A stretch of 64,000 nt of DNA from CAZBGQ01 sp964491515 (GTDB lineage: Bacteria > Patescibacteriota > Gracilibacteria > UBA1369 > UBA12473). Both the position numbers and the translations under genes were made by a program. Positions 8,009-16,624 of the stretch are shown here, piece after piece. Every line of letters starts with the position of its first letter. Position 1 is the first letter of the stretch. The DNA is taken from NCBI GenBank assembly GCA_964491515.1, contig CAZBGQ010000003.1, forward strand, positions 30,616 to 94,615. The letters are read 5' to 3'. The notes beneath the pieces were generated by a model. That model made no database searches and was not told the DNA's origin. It saw only the letters and a program-made list of their open reading frames with translations.

Positions 8009-8446
8009 ATGGAAACTCAACCTAGCTCACGAAGGCCAGAGGCACCCCCCCCAGATCATTGGCGTATATTTATGGATGCATTTGATTCCCAACTTTCCGG
8101 AGAAGAATTATCAAGCCTTGCTTCTCCGGGAGAGGATCAACAAGCTTACTTAGTTAAAACTTTGAATTATGCCCTTTTAAGGCCCGAGCGCTTTAAAGGT
8201 ATATTAGTAGATTTAGCAGAAAACTATTTTTCTCAAACAGGCCATCGTGTTCATTCTATGCAGCATAGAGGAGGTTTATCTTTGGATTATGCTCGCGATT
8301 TAGTGGTTATTACACAATCGAGTACCCCGCTTAGAGAGGACGCTCTAGAGACTTTCGAATATAGAGTCCTCACGGGCCCAGAAAAAGGCAATGTCTTTCT
8401 AAGTACTGCTCGTCCATTATGGAATTTTGTTGCACTAGAAGAATAG
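8009..8446 (+). CDS. Unrecognised small protein
   Basis: 145 residues, hydrophilic, no signal peptide or membrane segment. The N-terminus is Pro/Ser/Arg-rich (METQPSSRRPEAPPPDHW), followed by a compact mixed alpha/beta region. I recognise no family. It is supported as a gene by the perfect TATAAT upstream and by ending four bases before the convergent def gene. Confidence 0.6.
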   Translation: METQPSSRRPEAPPPDHWRIFMDAFDSQLSGEELSSLASPGEDQQAYLVKTLNYALLRPERFKGILVDLAENYFSQTGHRVHSMQHRGGLSLDYARDLVVITQSSTPLREDALETFEYRVLTGPEKGNVFLSTARPLWNFVALEE

Positions 8447-8450
8447 TATC

Positions 8451-8921
8451 CTAAATATCATTCACTTCGTGAGCCCTATCAATGAAAAGGCCAGCATTGA
8501 GATGGTCAACTTCGTGCTGAATAATGCGTGCGTTGAAGTCTTCTAGAAAGAGCGTTTGTTTGTCGCCTTTGAGTGTTTCAAATGTAACGGTAAGACTTAC
8601 GTGACGAGGTGTTGATCCCCATTTTTTAGGTAAGCTGAGACAGCCTTCTTCCATATCCACCATTTCTTTAGACTTATTGGAAATCACTGGATTGATGAGC
8701 GGGATAATCAATTCATTTTTTGTATCAACGTTGAGTCGGGCAAGCGCCAAACGAAGATTAATGCCAACTTGTGGCGCTGCAATTCCAACCCCATTCAGCT
8801 CAAACATGGTGTCTTCCATATCTTTGATGAGTTTTTTAAGTTTTTTGTCGACCTTGGTAACCGGCTTGGACTCCGTTCGGAGAATTTTATTTTTAGGTCC
8901 TTTTTCAACTTCAAGGATCAT
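8451..8921 (-). CDS. def: Peptide deformylase
   Basis: Metalloenzyme that removes the formyl group from the starting methionine of new proteins. All three family motifs are present: GVGIAAPQVG (44-53), EGCLSLP (92-98, metal-binding Cys) and QHEVDH (135-140, HExxH-type metal site). Length is 156 residues. Its ATG overlaps the prfB stop codon by four bases (ATGA), so the two translation genes are coupled on the minus strand. Confidence 0.96.
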   Translation of the reverse strand: MILEVEKGPKNKILRTESKPVTKVDKKLKKLIKDMEDTMFELNGVGIAAPQVGINLRLALARLNVDTKNELIIPLINPVISNKSKEMVDMEEGCLSLPKKWGSTPRHVSLTVTFETLKGDKQTLFLEDFNARIIQHEVDHLNAGLFIDRAHEVNDI

Positions 8922-10021
8922 TTGGCGTGATTTTTTAAAGATTTTTCAATAAACACATCAATTTCGTTGGGGTCGCCTTCTAACACTTTCTCTACCTGGC
9001 TAGTTTCATGGTCAGTCCGATGGTCTTTGACCATCTGATAAGGATGAAGTACGTAGGATCGAATTTGATTTCCCCAGGCGGTTTCTACGTGCTCACCTTT
9101 GATTTGGCCTAGCTCTTCTAGTTGATGTTTTTCTTGAAGTGCTACCAGCTTAGACATGAGATTAGCCATGGCATTTTGCTTGTTTTGAAGCTGACTACGT
9201 TCGTTTTGACACTGAACTACAATTCCTGATGGTAGGTGAGTGATGCGCACAGCTGAATCTGTCGTATTCACCGATTGGCCGCCGTGCCCGCTGGCACGAA
9301 ATACATCGATTCGAAGATCTTTTTCATCAATATTTAAATCGCTATCGTGGCCAATTTCTGGGGTGACGTCCACTTTCGCAAAAGATGTTTCACGTGTGTT
9401 TCCAGAGTTAAACGGAGACAGTCTCACAAGTCGATGAACACCGGACTCTTCTTTAAGCAGGCCGTAAGCGTAAGGAGCTTCGATGCGAAGGGTGGCTGAT
9501 TTAATGCCGGCCTCATCTCCATCTGATCGATCTTCAAGTGTCACTTTCCAATCTTTTGCTTCTGCATAACGGGTATACATTCGGAGAAGCATCTCCCCGA
9601 AATCTTGGGCGTCTGTTCCTCCTGCTCCTGCATGGAAGGTAACAATAGCCGTACTTGCGTCGTATTTTCCATTTAAATAAAGCTGGACTTCCAACGTATC
9701 AAATCGTTTTTGTAGGACGATGGCGTTTTCACGAATTTCCTTCATTTCTTCTTCATCTGTAACCTCATTAACAACTTTCAAAAGGTCCAAGTCGTATGCA
9801 AGATCCTCTTTGAGTTTTTTCCAATCTCCAATCGATTGCTGTAAAAATCCATGCTCCTTGGAAAGTTTTTGGGCTTGCTGTGAATCATCCCAAAATCCTG
9901 GCTCGTTCATTTGTTTTTCCAGCTCAGCTAGGCGAGCCTCTCTCTCGGGTAATTTCAAGAAAGCAAGCGCGTCATCCACCTGCTTAGATAAAGATTCGAG
10001 TTGTTCTTTGATTTGTTGCAT
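8918..10021 (-). CDS. prfB: Peptide chain release factor 2
   Basis: Reads UGA and UAA and triggers peptide release. It contains the catalytic GGQ (SGHGGQSVNTTDSAVRI) and the RF2-type anticodon-like tripeptide SPF (RLSPFNSGN). The start is placed at MQQIKEQLESL; a longer frame to 10081 adds an unrelated N-terminus. The gene is uninterrupted: the programmed +1 frameshift at an early UGA, common in prfB, is absent. Its presence supports UGA as a stop codon here. Confidence 0.95.
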   Translation of the reverse strand: MQQIKEQLESLSKQVDDALAFLKLPEREARLAELEKQMNEPGFWDDSQQAQKLSKEHGFLQQSIGDWKKLKEDLAYDLDLLKVVNEVTDEEEMKEIRENAIVLQKRFDTLEVQLYLNGKYDASTAIVTFHAGAGGTDAQDFGEMLLRMYTRYAEAKDWKVTLEDRSDGDEAGIKSATLRIEAPYAYGLLKEESGVHRLVRLSPFNSGNTRETSFAKVDVTPEIGHDSDLNIDEKDLRIDVFRASGHGGQSVNTTDSAVRITHLPSGIVVQCQNERSQLQNKQNAMANLMSKLVALQEKHQLEELGQIKGEHVETAWGNQIRSYVLHPYQMVKDHRTDHETSQVEKVLEGDPNEIDVFIEKSLKNHAK

Positions 10022-10122
10022 ACGCACTTTAGAATAGAATATTTTTAGGAATTTTACTAGATGAGAGCGAAGTGTTAACATTTCGCCACTGACCCATGTA
10101 TTTCCCTGCCCCCTTTGTTCCG

Positions 10123-11607
10123 ATGTCTATTGCACGCAAAATCCTTTCCAACACATTTATTCAAATAGCTGGCAAAATTGTCGGTGCCTTGGTGAGTGTT
10201 TTGATTGTAAAAATCATCACTAATTTCTTGAGCTTGGGTGGGTATGGAGAATATGTATCTATTTATGAATTTCTGGCATTTTTTGGAATTTTAGCAGATC
10301 TGGGACTGTTCACGATTGCCGTACGAGAAATGGCAAAAGAAGAAGATCGAGTGAATTTTATTATTGGAAATGTGCTTACCTTGCGAACTATCATGGCAAG
10401 TGGGGCGATGTTACTAGCCATTGGAACAGCCTTTTTAATTCCACAATATAGCGGGACTTACATTCCGGTAGGGATTGCAATTGCATCGGTGTCGGTGTTT
10501 TTCTCTATCATGAATGGAACGTTGTCCAGTGTCCTTCAAGTTCACCTTAAAATGCAGTATCCCACGATAGGACTGGTGATTGGGAAATTGGTGAGTTTTG
10601 GTTACCTTTTGTGGGTAGTTTACGTAGGCTTTACAACCCCCTCAGCCGAAGCGTTTTATCAACTTTTATGGGCAGGCGTGATTGGAAATGCATTTATGGT
10701 TGGGATCACATGGCACTATGCATCTAAATACGCAAAAATTCGTTTTCTATTTGATTTTGACTACTGGAAAGACACTATCTGGAAAGCACTTCCATATGGG
10801 CTAGCGTTGATTTTGAACATGATCTATTTCCGGATTGATTCAATTTTACTCCTTCTAATGAAAAGCCCTGAAGAGGTGGGGCTTTATGGGGTGCCCATGC
10901 GTGTATTGGATATTTTATCGATCATTCCTGTTTATTTCATGAATTCCGTACTTCCGACGCTCACACGACGCCTTAAAGAAAGTCCAGCCAAAGCACGGGA
11001 AGTGATTCAGCATTCTTTTGATTTCTTAATGGCCATGGTGGTCCCCATTGTGGTGGGAGCTCAAGTTTTGGCCTATCCCCTGATTTTTATCATCAGTTCT
11101 CCTGAATTTTTGAGTCGCCTGTCTGAAGGATTTTACGGATCAGATATTGCTCTTAGGATTTTGGTGTTTGCGATGTTTTTCGCATTCATGAGTGCGGTTT
11201 TCACCTTCACTTTGATCGCAATTGGATATCAAGGAAAACTACTCTACATCAGTGTGGGGGGGGCGTTATTTAACATTGTGGCTAATATATATGTGATTCC
11301 GGAATGGGGATTTAGAGGAGCGGCGGCCACCAGTGTTCTCAGTGAACTCATCATTGTTTTGTTGGCCGCCCTTATGCTCAAAAAACATTTTGACTACCGC
11401 ATCAAACTTAAAAGCACCTTCAAAATCATCTTATCTGCGTTAGTAATGGGTGTGGTGATTCAGTTATTACTCGCGCCTACACATGCAATCATGCAAAGCC
11501 TTAACTTCTTCTTGTTACTATTTGTGGGCATTGGAGTTTATGCCGCCATGTTATGGATAACCGGCGTGGTAGATAAAGAACGATTACGATTGATGCGAGG
11601 GAAGTAA
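10123..11607 (+). CDS. Polysaccharide flippase (MOP superfamily, Wzx-like)
   Basis: Integral membrane protein of about 494 residues with 12-14 hydrophobic segments, starting with MSIARKILSNTFIQIAGKIVGALVS, the typical first helix of oligosaccharide flippases. Such proteins move lipid-linked glycans across the inner membrane. The ATG at 10123 is preferred over 10096 because the extra nine residues are unlike the family. The specific substrate, surface glycan or lipid II, is not determined. It ends overlapping the convergent murL gene by 24 bases. Confidence 0.88.
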   Translation: MSIARKILSNTFIQIAGKIVGALVSVLIVKIITNFLSLGGYGEYVSIYEFLAFFGILADLGLFTIAVREMAKEEDRVNFIIGNVLTLRTIMASGAMLLAIGTAFLIPQYSGTYIPVGIAIASVSVFFSIMNGTLSSVLQVHLKMQYPTIGLVIGKLVSFGYLLWVVYVGFTTPSAEAFYQLLWAGVIGNAFMVGITWHYASKYAKIRFLFDFDYWKDTIWKALPYGLALILNMIYFRIDSILLLLMKSPEEVGLYGVPMRVLDILSIIPVYFMNSVLPTLTRRLKESPAKAREVIQHSFDFLMAMVVPIVVGAQVLAYPLIFIISSPEFLSRLSEGFYGSDIALRILVFAMFFAFMSAVFTFTLIAIGYQGKLLYISVGGALFNIVANIYVIPEWGFRGAAATSVLSELIIVLLAALMLKKHFDYRIKLKSTFKIILSALVMGVVIQLLLAPTHAIMQSLNFFLLLFVGIGVYAAMLWITGVVDKERLRLMRGK

Positions 11608-12765
11608 TGCAAACGCCTCCTTCACTTCTTCAGGAGTACCTACACATTCAAATGGTTTGATGCCTTGTTCACCTCGGAGTTCGGCGTACGTAGATTCAAG
11701 CGCCGAATCGACAAGAAGGTCTTTTCCGAACACTTCAATCAATTTCGGACGGGGAATGAAGGGCGCCAACATGAGAAAAACAAACGCACACTTAGGACAG
11801 TCGCAGCACCACAAGTTGTCAGGTCGTGGCCCATTCACTCTGAAATTTCGATTACAACTTGTAAAGAGCGGGAGCGCCTCGGGGTACTTGGAGAACTGCT
11901 CAGCGATCTCAAGCTCTGAATATGGTCGAAGTAAGCTGTAGTAACGGATGTCCGGTGTGATGAAATCATGAACATATTTGGTGAAATCTTTTTCGAATTC
12001 AAAGCTCTTACTATACTGGTGATTGATCTCGATGCCGTGCATGGAGACATTGCCCTGGTTGGCACTTTTTTCATTGGATAAAACGATTTCATCGTAGTCG
12101 TAGAGCGCGGCCACCACGATCGTAAGAAAGGCGATGTAGGCAGAAATTGGAATGTGTCCGTTAAGTGCACCTTGTTCATTGAGCTTAAAAAGCTCTGGTG
12201 AAAGTTGGCGCTTCACTATCAAGGGTTTTTGATTGATTTTCTCGAGAAAATTGAGAATTTGTGGGTGCTCCCCTAGGACAAACGTGGTGAATTCTCGGTC
12301 TTCGTTTTCTAGTTTTTTAAAACTGACATACGAGTCTTTTCCGCCACCAAAAGGAAGCAGTACTCTCCCAGTTTTTGAAGCAGGCTGAGCAATAGGGGCG
12401 TAGTTTTTCTCAAAAGGAAATTGAATCAACCCACGGAAGTCTAAATCATTGGTATAGAAAAATTCCCCCAATCCTTGGGTATACAATTTGTTCCAAAACT
12501 CCGCCTGAGCAGGGGAGAGTGTTCCAGATTTTATCTCAATATTTTTAGGGCAAGCTGCTTTGTAGTAACTAATTCCTCCGATGAGATGCAAATTGAACAA
12601 TAAATTCTCCAATATTTCAGGAGATGTGTTGGTGAAATTCGTATCTGGAAGTGTTAGCTCTTCTTCAAATTCAGTGCCATCATCAAATCCATACCTTAGA
12701 ATAATCTGAGCTTTAAGCGGGTTGAATTCGTACGAGTCGAAAATAAAAGTACTTACGTCGTTCAT
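11584..12765 (-). CDS. murL: UDP-MurNAc-L-Ala-L-Glu epimerase (MurL)
   Basis: 393 residues. An ATP-pyrophosphatase-type loop, LLPFGGGKDSYVSF, occurs at residues 136-149. A C-terminal cysteine cluster (SCNRNF then LWCCDCPKCAFVF) and SNEKSANQGN fit the MurL family. MurL epimerises the terminal L-Glu of UDP-MurNAc-L-Ala-L-Glu to D-Glu in organisms that use MurD2 in place of the MurI/MurD route. Its start overlaps the stop of the adjacent Mur ligase gene by four bases, exactly the expected murD2-murL pairing. Identification is by motif and context. Confidence 0.8.
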   Translation of the reverse strand: MNDVSTFIFDSYEFNPLKAQIILRYGFDDGTEFEEELTLPDTNFTNTSPEILENLLFNLHLIGGISYYKAACPKNIEIKSGTLSPAQAEFWNKLYTQGLGEFFYTNDLDFRGLIQFPFEKNYAPIAQPASKTGRVLLPFGGGKDSYVSFKKLENEDREFTTFVLGEHPQILNFLEKINQKPLIVKRQLSPELFKLNEQGALNGHIPISAYIAFLTIVVAALYDYDEIVLSNEKSANQGNVSMHGIEINHQYSKSFEFEKDFTKYVHDFITPDIRYYSLLRPYSELEIAEQFSKYPEALPLFTSCNRNFRVNGPRPDNLWCCDCPKCAFVFLMLAPFIPRPKLIEVFGKDLLVDSALESTYAELRGEQGIKPFECVGTPEEVKEAFALLPSHQS

Positions 12766-14066
12766 TGTATGAGAGCCTTAAACGTTTCACCCCTTTCTTT
12801 ATAATTCTTAAATTCCTCGAAGCTGGGGCAGCCCGGAGAGAGTAACACGATGTCGCCTTTTTGGGCATAGGTTTTAGTCGCAATGATTGCTTCGCGCAAA
12901 TTCAGGAGCCGTACAATTTTTAAATCTTTCCGTGGAGGCAATGCTCTTAATTCTTGAAACATGCGTTCGGCAGATTGCTTCCCTGTAAAAACGATGGTTT
13001 TGAGATTTTTCTGAGCCATGCAAACCTTGGCCCATTCTTTGAAATCTGCAAATCGTTCGTATCCACCCGCAATGAGGTGTAGTGGTTTTTTAAATGAGCG
13101 TATGCCGGCTATGGATGATTCTGGATTCACAGAAAAAGAATCATTGTAGTAGTCAGCTCCCTTTACGACTTTTATAAATTCCAAACGATGGGGGAGTCCT
13201 TTGAAATCTCGAATCACCTCCTTCATGGTGTTTGACTCAACATCATGAAGTGCACCCACCGCAACGGCTGCCAAAATATTTTCCAAATTATGTGGCCCGA
13301 TAAGGCCAACTTCCTTTGTTTTCATCACAGGTACATTTAAGCCTTTATGCTTAAGCATTATTTTCCCATCTTTTAGTTGGGCTCCTTGAGCTACATTCTT
13401 TTTGGTACTAACCGTGAAAAGTGTTGCTGAGGATTTCTTAGCAATCGCAAGAGAAGCCTTGTGATCTGCATTGGCCACAACTCGATCTTCGCTTGATTGA
13501 TGAACGACTAAATTGGCTTTTGCATCGTGGTACTCGTCTACATCTGTGTGATAATCCATGTGATCAGATGTTGTCATTAAAATAACCGCTATCTGAGGAC
13601 TTTGCCTGAGGTCTTGTGCTTGAAAGCTTGAAATTTCCAGGACAACTACTGAGCTTTTTTTGAGTTTAGTTAAAAATGTTAAAGGCGGAACGCCAATGTT
13701 TCCTCCTAAATAAGCATCATACCCAGCTGCAACTAACATTTCATGTATCAAAGTTGCGGTGGTGCCTTTTCCTTTTGTGCCTGTTACACCAATAATCGGA
13801 CATGGACAATTGGCGAAAAAAAACTGAGTCAGACTTGTGAGATTTTCAACGTCTCCTAATCGGTCTGGAGGGATTCCGGGACTCTTGAAAACCGCATCAA
13901 ACCCTTTGAGGTTATTGAAAGCTTCGGGGCCTAATAATTTTTCGTATTTATCAGGAACTACTACTTTTGGATTTTGGTCAAAAATAGTAATAGTTACTTT
14001 TCGTCGACGAAAATACTGCACCAAAGCTTTTCCTTCTGTTCCGTAGCCAAGAATTGCAATTTTCAT
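12762..14066 (-). CDS. murD2: Mur ligase, probably MurD2 (UDP-MurNAc-L-Ala-L-Glu synthase)
   Basis: MurD-like ligase with an N-terminal Rossmann motif (ILGYGTEGKALVQYF), the ATP loop GVTGTKGKGTT (93-103), the central-domain EISSFQ and SDHMDYH motifs, and a C-terminal domain with HLIAGGYER and SPGCPSFEEFKNYKERG. Ordinary MurD adds D-Glu; the tight coupling to a MurL epimerase suggests it adds L-Glu, as in Xanthomonas MurD2. The start is taken at MKIAILGYG instead of five residues upstream. The substrate stereochemistry is inferred from the neighbour and not from residues. Confidence 0.85.
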   Translation of the reverse strand: MKIAILGYGTEGKALVQYFRRRKVTITIFDQNPKVVVPDKYEKLLGPEAFNNLKGFDAVFKSPGIPPDRLGDVENLTSLTQFFFANCPCPIIGVTGTKGKGTTATLIHEMLVAAGYDAYLGGNIGVPPLTFLTKLKKSSVVVLEISSFQAQDLRQSPQIAVILMTTSDHMDYHTDVDEYHDAKANLVVHQSSEDRVVANADHKASLAIAKKSSATLFTVSTKKNVAQGAQLKDGKIMLKHKGLNVPVMKTKEVGLIGPHNLENILAAVAVGALHDVESNTMKEVIRDFKGLPHRLEFIKVVKGADYYNDSFSVNPESSIAGIRSFKKPLHLIAGGYERFADFKEWAKVCMAQKNLKTIVFTGKQSAERMFQELRALPPRKDLKIVRLLNLREAIIATKTYAQKGDIVLLSPGCPSFEEFKNYKERGETFKALIQ

Positions 14067-14144
14067 ATTGTCGGGGCTCAAGAAAACGTTATATGGTGTT
14101 ATCTTAACATATCCTGCAGGACTTCCTTGTTTCCTGGTTAATAA

Positions 14145-14173
14145 TTGCCTTTTCTTCTGTTTTTAGGTATAAT
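14145..14173 (+). promoter_or_regulatory. Sigma70-type promoter of the RNase J gene
   Basis: TTGCCT (14145-14150), a 17-base spacer and a perfect TATAAT (14168-14173). Transcription would start near 14180, giving a leader of about 55 bases before the ATG. Confidence 0.85.
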
Positions 14174-14235
14174 AGAAGTGTATCAAGAGTCGGGGGACCA
14201 AAACTGTCATACATAATATTTAAATAAGTACGTAG

Positions 14236-16179
14236 ATGAATTCAAACAATTCGGGGGGGACTGATGATGAGATGAGGAAAAAACTCACTCACATCGATAA
14301 GTGGCTAAGCTCAATCGTTCATGCCAAAGACGGCACAACGGTTTCTTCACCTATGCCACAAAAACAATCCGGCAAACAAAAAACAACTAAATTAGTAAAT
14401 AAAAAAAATATGAATAAACCTAAACAAATGAATCGACTTACATCGAAACCGCCACGCAATAAACAAAGACTACATCCATCAAAGCAACGAAAACCGAAGG
14501 CTATTTTCTCGAAGAATGGCTTACGTATTATTCCCATTGGGGGACTTGAAGAAGTTGGGAAAAATATGATGGTGTTCGAATATGGAAAAGATATTCTAAT
14601 TGTCGATATGGGATTTCAATTCCCGACAGAAGATATGCTTGGAATTGATTACGTCCTTCCTGATATCTCTTACCTGGAAGATAAAAAGGACCGTATCCGC
14701 GGTATTTTCCTTACCCATGGTCACCTTGACCATATTGGAGGACTTCCGTACCTTCTTCCAAAGCTTAACTTTCCTCCAGTATATGGAGCACCACTTACTC
14801 TTGGGTTTGTGGAGAAAATTTTGACAGAATTCAAACAAACGAAACAAGCCAAACTTATTAAGTTTGACCCTAAGGAAACATTTAAAGTTGGACCTTTTGG
14901 AGTTTCATTTTTTAGAGTTAACCATAGTATCCCTGATGCGGTTGCTGTTGTGATTAATACTCCCGTTGGGAATATTGTTCATACTGGTGATTGGAAATTC
15001 GATTTCACCCCCGCAGATCAACATCCAGCTGATTACCAAGAAATTGCTACGGTTGGAAAAAAGGGAATCATGGTCCTGATTTCTGATAGTACTAACGCAC
15101 TAGAACCGGGACACACCACTACTGAAAAATTGATTGCGGAAAATTTGGATGAAATTATCAGGGGAGCAAAAGGACGCCTTGTTGTTACTTCTTTTTCCTC
15201 ACTTATTGGTCGCCTTCAACAAATTATTGATTCAGCGGTTCAATCTCGTCGGAAAATTTATCTCACTGGCCGTAGTATGTTGGCCAATATCCGAATCGCT
15301 CAAGAATTGGGTTATATTAAAGTTCCCAAGGGAATCCTGGGTGATGTTCGAAAAATGGGTAAAAACGTGAAAGATTCAGAATGTATGATCCTTACTACAG
15401 GTAGTCAAGGAGAAGATCTTTCTGCTTTAGCACGTATGGCTATGGGCACTCACGCCACCATCAAAATTGGAAGAAATGACACTGTTGTCCTCTCTTCTTC
15501 TCCTATTATTGGGAATGAAACGTCGGTCGTAAAACTTCTTAATGGATTAGCTCGCAGAGGTGCGAAAATAATTACCAATAGAGAAACTGATGTCCACACT
15601 TCTGGCCATGCTAAACAAGAAGATATAAAATTAATGATCAAACTAATTAAGCCTAAATTTCTAATTCCAGTTCATGGAGATTACTACATGCGCTTAGGCC
15701 ACAAAGAAGTGGCTATGTCTGTAGGAATGAAATCTGAGCAAGTTTTATTACTTGATAATGGAGAGGTAGCACTATTAACCCCAAAGGGAACTTGCACTCC
15801 AACTGGAGAAAAAGTTCCAGCAAAGTACATTATGGTTGAGGGCAACGAGCGATCACTTGTTGAAGGTCATTGCCTCATGGATCGTCAATTAATGGCTGAA
15901 AATGGAGCTATTGTTGTTCTTTATAAAGCAGACATTAAAAAAGGTAAATTACTTGCTCCACCTCGCTTGGTAACACGTGGATTTGTTTACATGAATTGCT
16001 CACAAGATGTTATTAAAAAGCTTACAGAAGCTGCGCAAGCGGGTTTTGAACAATACTTCAATACTCATAAAAAGAATGTTAAACCCGAAGAGTTCCTTCA
16101 ATATATCCAACAACACCTAGACGTGAAATTAAATCGCATTGTGGATAAACGACCACTTATTGTGCCTATCTTTACCTAG
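14236..16179 (+). CDS. rnj: Ribonuclease J
   Basis: Metallo-beta-lactamase/beta-CASP RNase with 5'-3' exo- and endonuclease activity in mRNA decay and rRNA maturation. The core begins near residue 93 (GLRIIPIGGLEEVGKNMMVFEY); the zinc motif LTHGHLDHIGG is at about 159-169, NHSIPDA and HTGDWKFD follow, and the beta-CASP region has SGHAKQED and IPVHGDY. An extra ~90-residue N-terminus rich in Lys, Gln, Asn and Pro is probably disordered and may bind RNA. A terminator follows. Confidence 0.94.
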   Translation: MNSNNSGGTDDEMRKKLTHIDKWLSSIVHAKDGTTVSSPMPQKQSGKQKTTKLVNKKNMNKPKQMNRLTSKPPRNKQRLHPSKQRKPKAIFSKNGLRIIPIGGLEEVGKNMMVFEYGKDILIVDMGFQFPTEDMLGIDYVLPDISYLEDKKDRIRGIFLTHGHLDHIGGLPYLLPKLNFPPVYGAPLTLGFVEKILTEFKQTKQAKLIKFDPKETFKVGPFGVSFFRVNHSIPDAVAVVINTPVGNIVHTGDWKFDFTPADQHPADYQEIATVGKKGIMVLISDSTNALEPGHTTTEKLIAENLDEIIRGAKGRLVVTSFSSLIGRLQQIIDSAVQSRRKIYLTGRSMLANIRIAQELGYIKVPKGILGDVRKMGKNVKDSECMILTTGSQGEDLSALARMAMGTHATIKIGRNDTVVLSSSPIIGNETSVVKLLNGLARRGAKIITNRETDVHTSGHAKQEDIKLMIKLIKPKFLIPVHGDYYMRLGHKEVAMSVGMKSEQVLLLDNGEVALLTPKGTCTPTGEKVPAKYIMVEGNERSLVEGHCLMDRQLMAENGAIVVLYKADIKKGKLLAPPRLVTRGFVYMNCSQDVIKKLTEAAQAGFEQYFNTHKKNVKPEEFLQYIQQHLDVKLNRIVDKRPLIVPIFT

Positions 16180-16219
16180 GTGTGTAAAACCATGCGATGA
16201 GTTTGGTTTAAGTTATACA

Positions 16220-16250
16220 AAGTTCACCTCGCAATGGGGTGAACTTTTAG
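16220..16250 (+). terminator. Intrinsic terminator after RNase J
   Basis: AAGTTCACC pairs perfectly with GGTGAACTT over an 9-base loop, followed by a short T run. Confidence 0.8.
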
Positions 16251-16593
16251 ATGAGGATTAATTAATTATACACCGGTTATACACAGTTTTTACACAATTT
16301 AATTTAAGTTTTGAAGAAATATTTTTTTGAACAGCTTGTTTTCGTTTACTCTATGCGAATAAGCCTGTTTTAGGTTTTGCACAATTTACGGATATTAAAA
16401 ACTTAAAAAGGCTTTCTACTAAGAAGGGTGTACATTTTTTATTCAACACTTATTTATTCGCATAAGAAAGCCATCTACAGGGTAACTAATAAATGGTTAA
16501 AAAGGCATTTTTCACAAGATTTGCATAGGGCTTTCTGTAACTACAGATATAAAATTTTTCTTTAAATCATTGTCTTTATTAAGGCATAAAGCT

Positions 16594-16599
16594 TATAAT
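16594..16599 (+). promoter_or_regulatory. -10 element of dnaN
   Basis: A perfect TATAAT, with TTGTCT about 18 bases upstream (16570-16575). It overlaps the in-frame ATG at 16598, so that codon cannot be in the transcript; the next ATG at 16625 is the likely start. Confidence 0.75.
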
Positions 16600-16624
16600 G
16601 AATTTGCTTTTAACATCCAACAAT

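Larger units (their letters stand above)
16181..16600. other. Origin-like, DnaA-box-rich AT-rich spacer
   Basis: A gene-free 420-base AT-rich region directly upstream of dnaN. It has a perfect DnaA box TTATACACA (16277-16285) and near matches TTATACACC (16266), TTTTACACA (16288), TTTTGCACA (16375), TTTTTCACA (16508) and an inverted TTTTACACA (16181-16189). It also holds the 11-bp inverted repeat TATGCGAATAA / TTATTCGCATA (16352, 16454) and GGCTTTCT at about 16411 and 16529 plus its inverse near 16465. This could be the replication origin or a DnaA-regulated dnaN promoter region. No dnaA gene is in the window. Confidence 0.5.

Noticed and set aside
8918..10081. Programmed frameshift in prfB
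   Set aside because: The frame is continuous from MQQIKEQ to the stop, with no in-frame UGA near the N-terminus.
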